Source: Salipiger profundus (GTDB taxonomy: Bacteria > Pseudomonadota > Alphaproteobacteria > Rhodobacterales > Rhodobacteraceae). From it: 64,000 nucleotides of DNA. Below the pieces are notes generated by a model. The model did no database searches. It was not told the origin of the DNA and was given only the letters and a program-made list of their open reading frames with translations. Numbering within the stretch: position 1 is the stretch's first letter; every line of letters starts with the position of its first letter. The stretch lies in the NCBI RefSeq assembly GCF_001969385.1, contig NZ_CP014796.1:3241501-3305500 (forward strand), given 5' to 3'. Positions 15,756 through 24,057 of the stretch are shown here, piece after piece. The position numbers and the translations under genes are program-made.

Positions 15756-17063
15756 ATGTCGACAAATGCATCCTACACCGAGACGACCGACGCCCCGGCC
15801 GACGCCAGCACGCCATACACCATCGCGAGCGGCGACACCTTCACCGGCACCATCGACAGTTTCGGAGACACAGACTGGGTCGCGATCTACCTCGATGCCG
15901 GCGTTGATTACACCTTTTCCCTGACCGGCGCCGACAGCGGAGACGGCACCCTCGCGGACCCCTACCTGTGGCTCTACGACGATTTCGAGGACGAGCTCGC
16001 CCAGGATGACGACGACGGCATCGGGCTCGATTCGGAGCTTACCTATACCGCGAGCTACAGCGGCTACTACTACATCGGCGCAAGCGCCTATGACGATGAT
16101 TACACCGGCACCTACGAGCTTTCGGTGACAGCCTCGGGTTTCCCCGGCCAGCATATCAACGGCACCAACGGCTTCGACATCCTGACCGGGACGGCCGGCG
16201 ATGACACCATCAACGGCATGGCGGCGAACGACTTCCTCGACGGTCTTGCCGGCGACGACGTGATCTACGGCGGCCAGGGCAACGACTCGCTCCTGGGACG
16301 CGAAGGTGACGACACGGTCTACGGTGGCAACAATCACGACAACATCGCGCTCGATGACGGCAACGACTATGCCGAAGGCGGCGTCGGTGACGACTCCATC
16401 GGTGGTGGCGCCGGCAACGACACGATCTACGGCGAGAACGGCAACGACGTGATCGGTGGCGGCACCGATGACGACTACATCGATGCTGGCGCCGATCAGG
16501 ATGCGGCCTCGGGCGGCTACGGAGCGGACACGGTGATCGGCGGCTCGGGCGACGACACGCTGGCCGGCAGCTTCGGCCATGACCTGGTCGACGGCGGTGT
16601 CGGTGACGACAACATGGGTGGCGGCCTCGGCAACGACACGATGCTCGGCCACGACGGCGACGACACGATGGGCGCCGGTGACGGCAACGACCTTGTCGAT
16701 GGCGAGACCGGCAACGACTTCCTTGCCGGCGGCAACGGCGATGACACCATCTACGGCGGCGAAGGCTATGACACCATCAACGCCGGCGATGGCGACGATA
16801 TCATGTACGGGGGCTACGAAGGCGGCGACGGCTTCAGCGACCTGTTCGTATTCAACGATTTCAACGCCGGCGAATACGACGAGATCTGGGACTTCGAGGA
16901 CGGCGTCGACCTGATCCGCGTCAGCGGCGTGGCACCGGCCCAGCTGAGCTTCACCAACACCGAGTACGGCGTCGAGGTCGAGGTCGGCGACAGTGGCCAC
17001 GTGATCTACGTCGAGGGCATGGACTCCTCGACCCTGACCACCGACGACTTCATGTTCGTCTGA
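15756..17063 (+). CDS. Secreted RTX calcium-binding repeat protein with N-terminal PPC-like domain
   Basis: A 435-residue very acidic protein. Residues about 15-125 look like a bacterial pre-peptidase C-terminal (PPC) domain (DTFTGTIDSFGDTDWVAIYL, then a YYYIGASAYDDDYTGTYELSV end). Residues about 137-355 are tandem glycine/aspartate nonapeptides of the GGxGxDxxx type (for example GGEGYDTIN, GGNGDDTIY), roughly two dozen, which bind Ca and fold after type I secretion. The C-terminal FVFNDFNAGEYDEIWDFEDGVDLIRV stretch resembles the type I export signal region of serralysin-like proteins. There is no N-terminal signal peptide and no catalytic domain. No type I secretion genes are in the window. 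An ACGGAGGAG ribosome site precedes the ATG. Confidence 0.88.
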   Translation: MSTNASYTETTDAPADASTPYTIASGDTFTGTIDSFGDTDWVAIYLDAGVDYTFSLTGADSGDGTLADPYLWLYDDFEDELAQDDDDGIGLDSELTYTASYSGYYYIGASAYDDDYTGTYELSVTASGFPGQHINGTNGFDILTGTAGDDTINGMAANDFLDGLAGDDVIYGGQGNDSLLGREGDDTVYGGNNHDNIALDDGNDYAEGGVGDDSIGGGAGNDTIYGENGNDVIGGGTDDDYIDAGADQDAASGGYGADTVIGGSGDDTLAGSFGHDLVDGGVGDDNMGGGLGNDTMLGHDGDDTMGAGDGNDLVDGETGNDFLAGGNGDDTIYGGEGYDTINAGDGDDIMYGGYEGGDGFSDLFVFNDFNAGEYDEIWDFEDGVDLIRVSGVAPAQLSFTNTEYGVEVEVGDSGHVIYVEGMDSSTLTTDDFMFV

Positions 17064-17122
17064 ACCGACGACACGGCCGGCGCTCTCCACAGGGGGTGCC
17101 GGTTCGCTGCCGCTTTCCCGCA

Positions 17123-17147
17123 CGGGGCCGCTCATCATGCGGCCCCG
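17123..17147 (+). terminator. Hairpin downstream of the RTX gene
   Basis: Perfect 9-bp stem CGGGGCCGC (17123-17131), 7-base loop, GCGGCCCCG (17139-17147), 60 bases after the stop codon. No U-run, so it is a probable but not certain terminator. Confidence 0.5.
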
Positions 17148-17527
17148 GCGCTTCTCACCGGTGGCCTCTCGCTCCGATGTCACGGTGCGTGCAGGGGTCG
17201 CACGCGCGAGGCTCCAGGCCTGACCGATCCCGCGCTCCGGGCCGAACGCTCTCTCCTTCTCCCAAATGTATCGCGATCTGGCCGCCAAGACGGCGACGTT
17301 CCGGGCTTGCAGTCGGCGTTTCTCTGTTCGCGGAGCGCGTCGGGGCGCCCGTCTGCGCCGCGACCGTTACCGCAATCGAATCCGATCTGTCCGACGCTTG
17401 AAAGTCGTCCATCGCAGCCGGCCAACCGGCGTGCGGCCCGGCGCATGTCGGCGAAGGACTGGCAGCCACCGGTTTGGAAAATATTTTAAACGTATGAAAA
17501 TAATAGGTAAATAAAGAGTTCCTGAAA

Positions 17528-17548
17528 ATGTCAGGTCCGTGTTGACAT
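17528..17548. promoter_or_regulatory. Operator palindrome copy 1 with -35 box
   Basis: ATGTCA-N9-TGACAT (half-sites 17528-17533 and 17543-17548). The right half overlaps a consensus -35 box TTGACA (17542-17547). With TACATT at 17566-17571 (18-base spacer) this forms a sigma-70-type promoter for the sugar ABC operon. An identical palindrome lies 48 bases downstream. Confidence 0.8.
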
Positions 17549-17575
17549 AAGTAAAGAGAGCGGCCTACATTTCAA

Positions 17576-17596
17576 ATGTCAGATTGAAGATGACAT
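17576..17596. promoter_or_regulatory. Operator palindrome copy 2, over the expected transcription start
   Basis: ATGTCA-N9-TGACAT (half-sites 17576-17581 and 17591-17596), identical half-sites and spacing to copy 1 but a different N9. It covers the expected +1 region of the TTGACA/TACATT promoter, a classic repressor position. The SorC-type regulator at the end of this gene set (24717-26774) is the likely ligand-responsive binder; that link is inference. Confidence 0.8.
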
Positions 17597-17629
17597 ATGT
17601 TCAGTCGACATGAGGAGAGGGAGGAAGAC

Positions 17630-19111
17630 ATGACCAAGCCGCTGCTCGAGGCGAAGGGCTTCAGGAAGTCCTTCGGCGGAGTGCCCGCCCTGAAGGACGG
17701 ACGCTTCACGCTGGAGCGCGGCTCCGTGCATGCCCTCTGCGGTGGCAACGGCGCGGGCAAATCGACCTTTCTCAAGATCATCATGGGCATCCATCACGCC
17801 GATGCGGGCACCCTGCTGCGCAACGGCTCCGAGATCAGCTTCGCCGACCCGGCCGAAGCGCTCGCGAACGGGATTTCCATCATCGAGCAGGAGCTCAGCC
17901 CTGTCCCCGCGATGTCGGTGGCCGAGAACATCTACCTCGGGCGCGAGCCGGTCGGTCTGTTCGGCCGGATCGACTTCCGCACGATGAACCGCAACGCGCA
18001 GGAGCTGCTCGACGGTTTCCGCTTCGGCATCCGTGCCGACACGATGATGATGGACCTCACGGTCGCCCAGACCCAGCTTGTCGAGATCGCCAAGGCGCTC
18101 AGCTACGATGCCGAGGTCATCATCATGGACGAGCCGACATCGGCGCTTGGCGAGGCAGAGGCCGACCAGCTGTTCGAGGCGGTCGAGACGCTGAAGGCGC
18201 GGGGCAAGGGGGTGATCTACGTCAGCCACCGACTGTCCGAGATCTTCACGATCTGCGACAGCTACACGGTTTTCCGCGACGGGTCCTTCGTCGAGGAGGG
18301 GGCGCTTGCCGACATCGACAAGGAACGGCTCATCAACCTGATCGTCGGTCGGCCGCTGACCGAGGAATTCGTCAAGGAGAACGCGCCCGGAACCGAAAGC
18401 ACCCTCTCGGTCAGCGGGCTTTCGGCCGCGCATGGCGTCCGCGACGTGACCTTCTCCGCACGGCGCGGCGAGATCCTCGCGCTCTACGGGCTCATGGGCT
18501 CGGGGCGCTCGGAGATTTTCGACCGGCTGTTCGGACTGTCGGACCAGACCGACGGGCAGATCGTCATCGAGGGCGCCGAGGCGCGGATCCGGACCCCGAA
18601 CGACGCGATTGCGGCGGGGCTCGCCTACGTGACCGAGGACCGCAAGCGCTCGGGCCTGGTGCTCACCGGTGACGTGCGGGACAACCTCTGCCTCGCGACC
18701 CTCGACCGGATGTCGGCGGGCCAGGTCATGAACGCCCGGGCCGAGGGCGATGCCGCCGCCCGGATGATCGACACGCTGAACATCAAGACCGCGTCGGACC
18801 GGCTCGGGGTGTCGAACCTGTCGGGCGGCAACCAGCAGAAGGTTGTTCTTGGGAAGTGGTTCCTGACCGAGCCCCGCATCCTGCTGCTCGACGAGCCGAC
18901 CCGTGGTGTCGACGTCGGCGCGAAACGTGAAATCTATCGCGTGATGTCCGATTTCACCCGTCAGGGCGGAACCGTCATCATGATCTCCTCCGAGACCGAC
19001 GAAGTGCTGGGGATGGCCGACCGGGCCATCGTGATGCGCGACGGGCGGGTCGCCGGGGAACTGGAACGGGCCGAGATGTCGGCCGAGAAACTGCTGCACC
19101 TGGCGGCCTGA
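17630..19111 (+). CDS. Sugar ABC transporter ATP-binding protein (RbsA/MglA type)
   Basis: A 493-residue protein with two ABC domains. The first has Walker A GGNGAGKST (residues 38-46) and Walker B VIIMDEPTSALG. The second has a degenerate P-loop (GLMGSGRSE), an intact signature LSGGNQQKV and LLLDEPTRGVD, as in RbsA, MglA and XylG. ATG 17630 is preferred over an in-frame ATG 33 bases upstream because GGGAGGAAG lies just before it. It is the first gene of the operon controlled by the twin-palindrome promoter and energises uptake of a monosaccharide or polyol. Confidence 0.94.
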   Translation: MTKPLLEAKGFRKSFGGVPALKDGRFTLERGSVHALCGGNGAGKSTFLKIIMGIHHADAGTLLRNGSEISFADPAEALANGISIIEQELSPVPAMSVAENIYLGREPVGLFGRIDFRTMNRNAQELLDGFRFGIRADTMMMDLTVAQTQLVEIAKALSYDAEVIIMDEPTSALGEAEADQLFEAVETLKARGKGVIYVSHRLSEIFTICDSYTVFRDGSFVEEGALADIDKERLINLIVGRPLTEEFVKENAPGTESTLSVSGLSAAHGVRDVTFSARRGEILALYGLMGSGRSEIFDRLFGLSDQTDGQIVIEGAEARIRTPNDAIAAGLAYVTEDRKRSGLVLTGDVRDNLCLATLDRMSAGQVMNARAEGDAAARMIDTLNIKTASDRLGVSNLSGGNQQKVVLGKWFLTEPRILLLDEPTRGVDVGAKREIYRVMSDFTRQGGTVIMISSETDEVLGMADRAIVMRDGRVAGELERAEMSAEKLLHLAA

Positions 19112-19179
19112 GCCGCCGCCGCGCGTGCATGGCGCCGGCCCCGCAACTCGTGGCGGGGCGCACCAATGGGAGGAACACC

Positions 19180-20205
19180 GTGAAAGAGCAAGTCAAAGCC
19201 GCAACACCAGCCGGCGCGGGGGCGGAGCAACGTCAGACGCTTTCGGAGCGGATCGGACCGGTGGCGCAGCGCTACGGCATCCTGATCGCGCTGATCGTCC
19301 TCTGCGTCGTGCTGTCGGTGGTGAACGAGAATTTCCTGAGCTCGCGCAACATCATCAACGTGCTGCGTCAGACCTCGATCAACGGCATCCTCGCCATCGG
19401 CATGACCTTCGTCATCCTGACCCGGGGCATCGACCTGTCGGTCGGTTCGGTGGTCGCGCTCGCCGGGGTGGTCTCCGCGAGCTTCGCCACGACCTCGGCG
19501 TCGGGCTTCATTCCCGGCGCGCCCTACTTCGCGCTGCTGCCGCTCGTCATCGGTCTCGTGACCGGGATCGCCATGGGCGCGCTCTCGGGGCTTGCCGTCG
19601 CGCGCTATGCGGTGCCGGCCTTCGTGGCAACGCTGGGGATGCTCTCGGCGGCGCGCGGGCTCACGCTGATCTATTCTGGCGGCCGTCCGATCCCGGCGCT
19701 CACCGATGGCTATCGCTGGATCGGGACCGGCGACATCGCCGGCATCCCGGTGCCGATCATTCTCTTCGCGCTGATCTTCGGGCTGTCCCACTTCGTGCTG
19801 ACCCGCACGCGGTTCGGTCGCCACGTCTACGCGGTCGGGGGCAACCCCCATGCCGCGAAGGTCTCGGGGCTCTCGGTCAACCGGATCCGCTTCGCGGTCT
19901 ACGCCATCTCGGGCGCGCTGGCGGGCATCGCCGGCATGATCCTGGCGGCGCGCACCGGGTCGGCCCTGCCGCAGGCCGGTGTCGCCTACGAGCTCGACGC
20001 CATCGCGGCCGTGGTCATCGGCGGCACCAGCCTGTCGGGCGGGATCGGCCGGGTCAGCGGCACGGTGATCGGCGCGCTGCTCATCGGCGTGATGAACAAC
20101 GGTCTCGATCTGCTCGGGGTCGAATCCTACTACCAGCAGGTCATCAAGGGCGCCCTCATCGTCGCCGCGGTGATGCTGGATCGGTCCCGCAAGACCGAGC
20201 TCTGA
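19180..20205 (+). CDS. Sugar ABC transporter permease (RbsC type)
   Basis: About 341 residues with some ten hydrophobic helices. The ribose-permease signatures NFLSSRNIINVLRQTSINGI and RGIDLSVGSVVALAGV are followed by GGNPHAAKVSGLSV and GGTSLSGGIGRVSGTVIGALLIGVMNNGL. A GTG start at 19180 is chosen for its GGGAGGA site; an upstream in-frame ATG at 19129 would add a 17-residue tail. It forms a homodimeric channel with the preceding ATPase. Confidence 0.94.
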   Translation: MKEQVKAATPAGAGAEQRQTLSERIGPVAQRYGILIALIVLCVVLSVVNENFLSSRNIINVLRQTSINGILAIGMTFVILTRGIDLSVGSVVALAGVVSASFATTSASGFIPGAPYFALLPLVIGLVTGIAMGALSGLAVARYAVPAFVATLGMLSAARGLTLIYSGGRPIPALTDGYRWIGTGDIAGIPVPIILFALIFGLSHFVLTRTRFGRHVYAVGGNPHAAKVSGLSVNRIRFAVYAISGALAGIAGMILAARTGSALPQAGVAYELDAIAAVVIGGTSLSGGIGRVSGTVIGALLIGVMNNGLDLLGVESYYQQVIKGALIVAAVMLDRSRKTEL

Positions 20206-20230
20206 GATCCGGCACGCCCGGTTTCCGGCA

Positions 20231-20255
20231 CGGGCTGCACACTGGGGGCAGCCCG
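20231..20255 (+). other. Intercistronic hairpin before the sugar binding-protein gene
   Basis: Perfect 8-bp stem CGGGCTGC (20231-20238), 9-base loop, GCAGCCCG (20248-20255), between permease and binding-protein cistrons. It could protect the downstream binding-protein message or reduce read-through. Confidence 0.5.
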
Positions 20256-20295
20256 GCGCCATCCACGAAAGACGTCACTTAGGGAGGAATACCAG

Positions 20296-21291
20296 ATGAC
20301 GATCAAGAAGCTCATCAGCACGGCGAGCGCGGCAGCGCTCGGCCTGACGCTCGCCACGACGGCGAGCGCGCAGGACAAGATCGAGATCGGCGCGGCCGTC
20401 TACGGCCTCAACGCGGAGTTCATGCAGCTCTGGGCCGACGCCGCCGAGAACCACCCCGCGGTGCAGTCGGGTCTCGTCGACCTGACGGTGTTCGACGGCC
20501 GTTACGACGCGCTCGTCCAGCAGGACCAGTTCGAGACGATGATCACGCAGGGCTTTGACGCCATCGTCTTCGTGCCGATCGACATCGACGCCGGCGCCAC
20601 CGCCGTCGAGCTTGCCAGCGAGGCGGGCATCCCGGTGGTCGGATCGAACACGCAGGTCAACAGCGACCTGCTGACCGCCTACGTCGGCTCGGACGACGTG
20701 CAGGCCGGCTACATGGAAGCCAAGTCGGTTCTGGACGAGATGAACTGCGAGGGCGACGTGGTCATCATCGAGGGCCCGATCGGCCAGTCGGCGCAGATCC
20801 AGCGTGGCGAGGGCAATGAAAAGGCCCTGTCCGAATGCCCGGACGTCGAGGTTCTCGAGCAGCAGACCGCCAACTGGTCGCGGGCCGAGGCGCAGAGCCT
20901 GATGGAGAACTGGCTGACCTCGCACGGCAGCGACATCAAGGGTGTGATCGCCCAGAACGACGAGATGGCGCTTGGCGCGATCGAGGCGATCAAGGCCGCG
21001 GGCATGGACGTCAACGACTTCGCGATCGCGGGTGTCGACGGTGTGACCGACGCGCTGCGCGCGGTGAAGGCCGGCGAGATGGCCTCGATCCTGCAGGACG
21101 GTGCGGCGCAGGCCCAGGGCGCGATCGACGTGGCGATCAAGGCCGTGAAGCCGGATTACGAGCCGATGTCGGAGATCTGGGAGCAGTATCCCGAGATGTC
21201 CTGGGAAGACGGGTCCAAGTCGCAGTACGACGTGCCGTGGACGCCGGTCACCAGCGACAACGTCGACGCGCTTCTCGAGCAGCGCCAGTGA
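20296..21291 (+). CDS. Sugar ABC transporter periplasmic binding protein (ribose-binding type)
   Basis: A 331-residue binding protein with a Sec signal peptide (cleavage after about residue 24, TTASA). The two-lobe type I fold is shown by IEIGAAVYGLNAEFMQLW, FDAIVFVPIDIDAGATAVELA, GIPVVGSNTQVNSDLLTAYVGSDD and AIAGVDGVTDALRAVKAGEM. A GGGAGG site lies 10 bases upstream. The ligand is probably a small sugar alcohol or ketose, in line with the SDR and DhaK-family kinases that follow. The exact sugar is not known. Confidence 0.93.
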   Translation: MTIKKLISTASAAALGLTLATTASAQDKIEIGAAVYGLNAEFMQLWADAAENHPAVQSGLVDLTVFDGRYDALVQQDQFETMITQGFDAIVFVPIDIDAGATAVELASEAGIPVVGSNTQVNSDLLTAYVGSDDVQAGYMEAKSVLDEMNCEGDVVIIEGPIGQSAQIQRGEGNEKALSECPDVEVLEQQTANWSRAEAQSLMENWLTSHGSDIKGVIAQNDEMALGAIEAIKAAGMDVNDFAIAGVDGVTDALRAVKAGEMASILQDGAAQAQGAIDVAIKAVKPDYEPMSEIWEQYPEMSWEDGSKSQYDVPWTPVTSDNVDALLEQRQ

Positions 21292-21319
21292 GGCGCGGCG
21301 CGACCACCACCTGAAAGAA

Positions 21320-21345
21320 CCCTCTCCGGCCGATGTCGGAGAGGG
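21320..21345 (+). other. Intercistronic hairpin after the sugar binding-protein gene
   Basis: Perfect 9-bp stem CCCTCTCCG (21320-21328), 8-base loop, CGGAGAGGG (21337-21345), 28 bases after the binding-protein stop. A second small stem (CCCGCAG-TCTC-CTGCGGG) follows near 21377-21394. They probably set higher message levels for the transporter part than for the enzymes. Confidence 0.6.
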
Positions 21346-21424
21346 CGGGCCCGACCGACCGGATCGCGGGCCCGACCCCCGCAGTCTCCTGCGGGCCGCT
21401 CACTCCACGCAGAAAGGACCGACC

Positions 21425-22183
21425 ATGGCTGCTCCTCTGGATTTCTCCCTGGCGGGCAAGACCGCCATCGTCACCGGTGCCGCCTCGGGCATCGGGGCGG
21501 CAATCGCCGAGGCTTTTTCCTCGAAGGGCGCCCGCGTCGCGCTGCTCGACATGAACCTCGAGGCGGCAACGTCGCGCGCCGGGACGCTTCCGGGCGAGGC
21601 TCGTGCATTTGCCTGCAACGTGACCGACGCCGAGAGCATCGCGCAGGCGGTCCAGGACGTGATCAGTGCCTTCGGCGGCATCGACATCCTCGTCAATTCC
21701 GCCGGCATCGTCGACCTCGCCCCGGCCGAGGACCTGTCGGCAGCCGCATGGTCCCGCACCATCGACGTCAACCTGACCGGCAGCTTCACCATGGCGCAGG
21801 CCGTGGGCCGCGAGATGATCAGGGCCGGCAAGGGCGGGCGGATCATCAACCTCGCCAGCCAGGCCGGCTCGGTGGCGATCGACGGGCACGTTGCCTATTC
21901 CGCCTCGAAGTTCGCGATCATCGGTGTCACCAAGTCGCTGGCGCTCGAATGGGGCAAGCATGACATCACGGTCAACTCGATCTCGCCGACCGTCGTTCTC
22001 ACCGAGCTCGGCCGCAAGGCCTGGGACGGCCCCAAGGGCGAGGCGATGAAGGCGCAGATCCCGTCCGGCCGCTTCGCAGAGCCGGAAGAGATTGCCGCGA
22101 CGGCGGTGTTCCTCGCGTCGGAGGCTGCGGCAATGATCAACGGGGCCGATCTTCTCGTCGACGGCGGCTACACGGTGAAATGA
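21425..22183 (+). CDS. Short-chain dehydrogenase/reductase, polyol dehydrogenase-like
   Basis: A 252-residue classical SDR. The NAD(P) motif is TGAASGIG (about residues 18-25), the structural motif is NSAGI, and the active site has Ser (NLASQAG) and Tyr-x-x-x-Lys (AYSASK). The SPTVVLTELGRKAW stretch and overall style recall sugar-alcohol dehydrogenases such as D-threitol dehydrogenase (from memory, not checked). It probably oxidises the imported polyol to a ketose that the next gene phosphorylates. Its stop overlaps the kinase start (ATGATG). Confidence 0.88.
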   Translation: MAAPLDFSLAGKTAIVTGAASGIGAAIAEAFSSKGARVALLDMNLEAATSRAGTLPGEARAFACNVTDAESIAQAVQDVISAFGGIDILVNSAGIVDLAPAEDLSAAAWSRTIDVNLTGSFTMAQAVGREMIRAGKGGRIINLASQAGSVAIDGHVAYSASKFAIIGVTKSLALEWGKHDITVNSISPTVVLTELGRKAWDGPKGEAMKAQIPSGRFAEPEEIAATAVFLASEAAAMINGADLLVDGGYTVK

Positions 22184-23964
22184 TGAAGGACGACGACGTA
22201 ACTCAAGCGAAGGGGGCTGCCATGCAGCGGTTCATCAATAATCCCGACGATCTCGTCGACGAGACGGTGGCGGGCTTCGTGAAGGCCCATGGGGCGCTGG
22301 TCCGGAAGGACCCGCTCAACGCACGCGTCGTGGTGTCGCGCTTCGCCCCGCAGGAGGGCAAGGTTGGGATCGTGACCGGTGGCGGCTCGGGCCACGAACC
22401 CGCGTTCATCGGCTACACCGGGCGCAATCTCGTCGATGCGGTGGCGGTGGGTGAGCTCTTCTCCTCGCCGACGGCGAAGAGCTTCGCCGATGCGATCCGT
22501 GCCGCCGACGGCGGCGCCGGGGTGGCGGTGCTCTACGGCAACTATGCCGGCGACAACATGAACGTGCGGATGGCATCGGAAATGGTGTCGCCTGAGGGCA
22601 TCGAGGTGGCGACCGTGGTCGCCAACGACGATGTCTGCTCGGCGCCGCTGTCCGAGCGCGAGAAGCGGCGCGGGGTCGCGGGCGAGATCTTCATGTGGAA
22701 GATCGGCGGCGCCAGGGCGGCGCAGGGCGGCTCGCTCGCCGAGGTGCAGGCCGCGGCGCAGAAGGCGGTCGACGCCTGCCGGTCCGTGGGCGTCGGTCTC
22801 GGCCCCTGCACGCTTCCCGCCGTCGGCCATCCGAACTTCGACATCGAACCCGGCACGATGGAGGTCGGGATCGGCCACCACGGGGAGCCGGGCACCCGGA
22901 TCGAGCCGCTCAAGACCGCCGACGAGGTGGCCGACGACATGCTCGAGATCGTGCTCGACGATCACCAGCTGCCCGAGGGAACCGAGGTTGCGGTGCTGGT
23001 CTCGGGCCTTGGCGCCACGCCTGTGAACGAGCTTTATGTCCTTTACGACCGCATCGAGGTCGGTCTCGAGAAGGCCGGTCTCAGGGTGCACCGCGCCTTC
23101 GTCGGGGATTACTTCACCTCGCTCGAGATGGTCGGTGCGACGCTCACGGTCATGGCGCTCGACGCGGAGCTCAAGGAACTGATCGACGTCGAGTGCGCGT
23201 CACCCGGGATGACGGTGATCGGCACCACGACGCAGCCCGTCGGAACCGTCGCCGCACCGCGCCAGCGTGCGGCCGCGGCCTCCGGCGCCACGCGCGACGT
23301 GCCGCGTGCGCCCGAGGCCGCCGAGGGTGCGCCTGCCGTGCAGCTCGCCGGGGCATCGCCGATCGTCGAGGAGCTTGCCGAGGTGGTCGTGGCGAACAAG
23401 GCGCGCCTGTCCGAGATCGACGGGCTGATCGGCGACGGCGACCACGGCATCAACATGGCCAAGGGCTTCGGACGGGCCGCCGAGCGCATCAAGGGGCAGT
23501 CGCTGTCGCTCGCCGAGGGCTTCTCCGTGCTGTCCGACGTGCTGATGTCGGAGATCGGCGGCTCGATGGGCCCGCTCTACGGCTTCATGTTCCAGAACAT
23601 GGCGCTGGCCGTGGAAGGGCGCAAGGCGATCGACGCCGACGGTTTCTCGGCGATGATCAACGCCGGGCTTGCCGGGGTGCGTTCGACCGGCTCGGCTGAG
23701 GTCGGGGACAAGACGTTGATCGACTGCTTCGTGCCCGCCGTCGAGGCCTTCGATGCCTCCCGGGAGCAGGGCTTTGCCGCGGCGCTCGACGCCATGGCGA
23801 AGGCTGCCGAAGAGGGCCGCGACAGCACCGTTGACCTCGTGGCGAAGCTCGGTCGGGCCAGCCGGCTGGGCGAACGCTCGCGCGGTGTTCTGGATGCCGG
23901 GGCCACGTCGTGCTGCCTCATCCTCACCGAGCTTGGCGCGGGTTTCGCGCGCCGGTTGCCCTGA
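22180..23964 (+). CDS. Fused dihydroxyacetone-type kinase (DhaK-DhaL), probable ketose kinase
   Basis: A 594-residue ATP-dependent kinase. The DhaK half (about residues 16-350) keeps the hemiaminal-forming His234 (GHHGEPG), the general-base His72 (GGGSGHEP) and Asp125 (NYAGDNMN). A Pro/Ala-rich linker (about 352-392) leads to the DhaL half (393-594), with Mg-binding acidic residues Asp414, Asp419 and Asp421 (IDGLIGDGDHG) and GSMGPLYG. This is the ATP-using form that needs no PTS partner. Relatives phosphorylate dihydroxyacetone, erythrulose or apulose. The start overlaps the SDR stop; an in-frame ATG at 22222 is the alternative. Confidence 0.92.
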   Translation: MMKDDDVTQAKGAAMQRFINNPDDLVDETVAGFVKAHGALVRKDPLNARVVVSRFAPQEGKVGIVTGGGSGHEPAFIGYTGRNLVDAVAVGELFSSPTAKSFADAIRAADGGAGVAVLYGNYAGDNMNVRMASEMVSPEGIEVATVVANDDVCSAPLSEREKRRGVAGEIFMWKIGGARAAQGGSLAEVQAAAQKAVDACRSVGVGLGPCTLPAVGHPNFDIEPGTMEVGIGHHGEPGTRIEPLKTADEVADDMLEIVLDDHQLPEGTEVAVLVSGLGATPVNELYVLYDRIEVGLEKAGLRVHRAFVGDYFTSLEMVGATLTVMALDAELKELIDVECASPGMTVIGTTTQPVGTVAAPRQRAAAASGATRDVPRAPEAAEGAPAVQLAGASPIVEELAEVVVANKARLSEIDGLIGDGDHGINMAKGFGRAAERIKGQSLSLAEGFSVLSDVLMSEIGGSMGPLYGFMFQNMALAVEGRKAIDADGFSAMINAGLAGVRSTGSAEVGDKTLIDCFVPAVEAFDASREQGFAAALDAMAKAAEEGRDSTVDLVAKLGRASRLGERSRGVLDAGATSCCLILTELGAGFARRLP

Positions 23965-23973
23965 ACGTGACAC

Positions 23974-24003
23974 CCGGTTGCGCCCCTCCGGGGGCGCGAC
24001 CGG
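23974..24003 (+). terminator. Strong hairpin between dhaKL and dhaL
   Basis: A 13-bp stem (23974-23986 with 23991-24003) with one U.G wobble and a TCCG loop, 10 bases after the kinase stop. No U-run follows. It may act as an attenuator that lowers expression of the DhaL and regulator-kinase genes relative to the transport and kinase genes. Confidence 0.6.
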
Positions 24004-24057
24004 CCCTCCGGGGCGGGCGACTTGAACTGTCCGCGAAAGTGGTGCCTAAGATCCGCC

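Larger units (their letters stand above)
17064..17629. other. Intergenic stretch with RTX 3' hairpin and sugar-operon promoter region
   Basis: The first 400 bases are GC-rich without a convincing gene. The last 150 bases (from about 17478) become strongly A/T-rich and contain the promoter and twin operators described separately. Small open frames here show no conserved character. Confidence 0.6.

Noticed and set aside
16160-16830. Tandem repeats that could be mistaken for a CRISPR array or satellite
   Set aside because: They are degenerate 27-base units encoding RTX nonapeptides in frame; there are no spacers and no cas genes.
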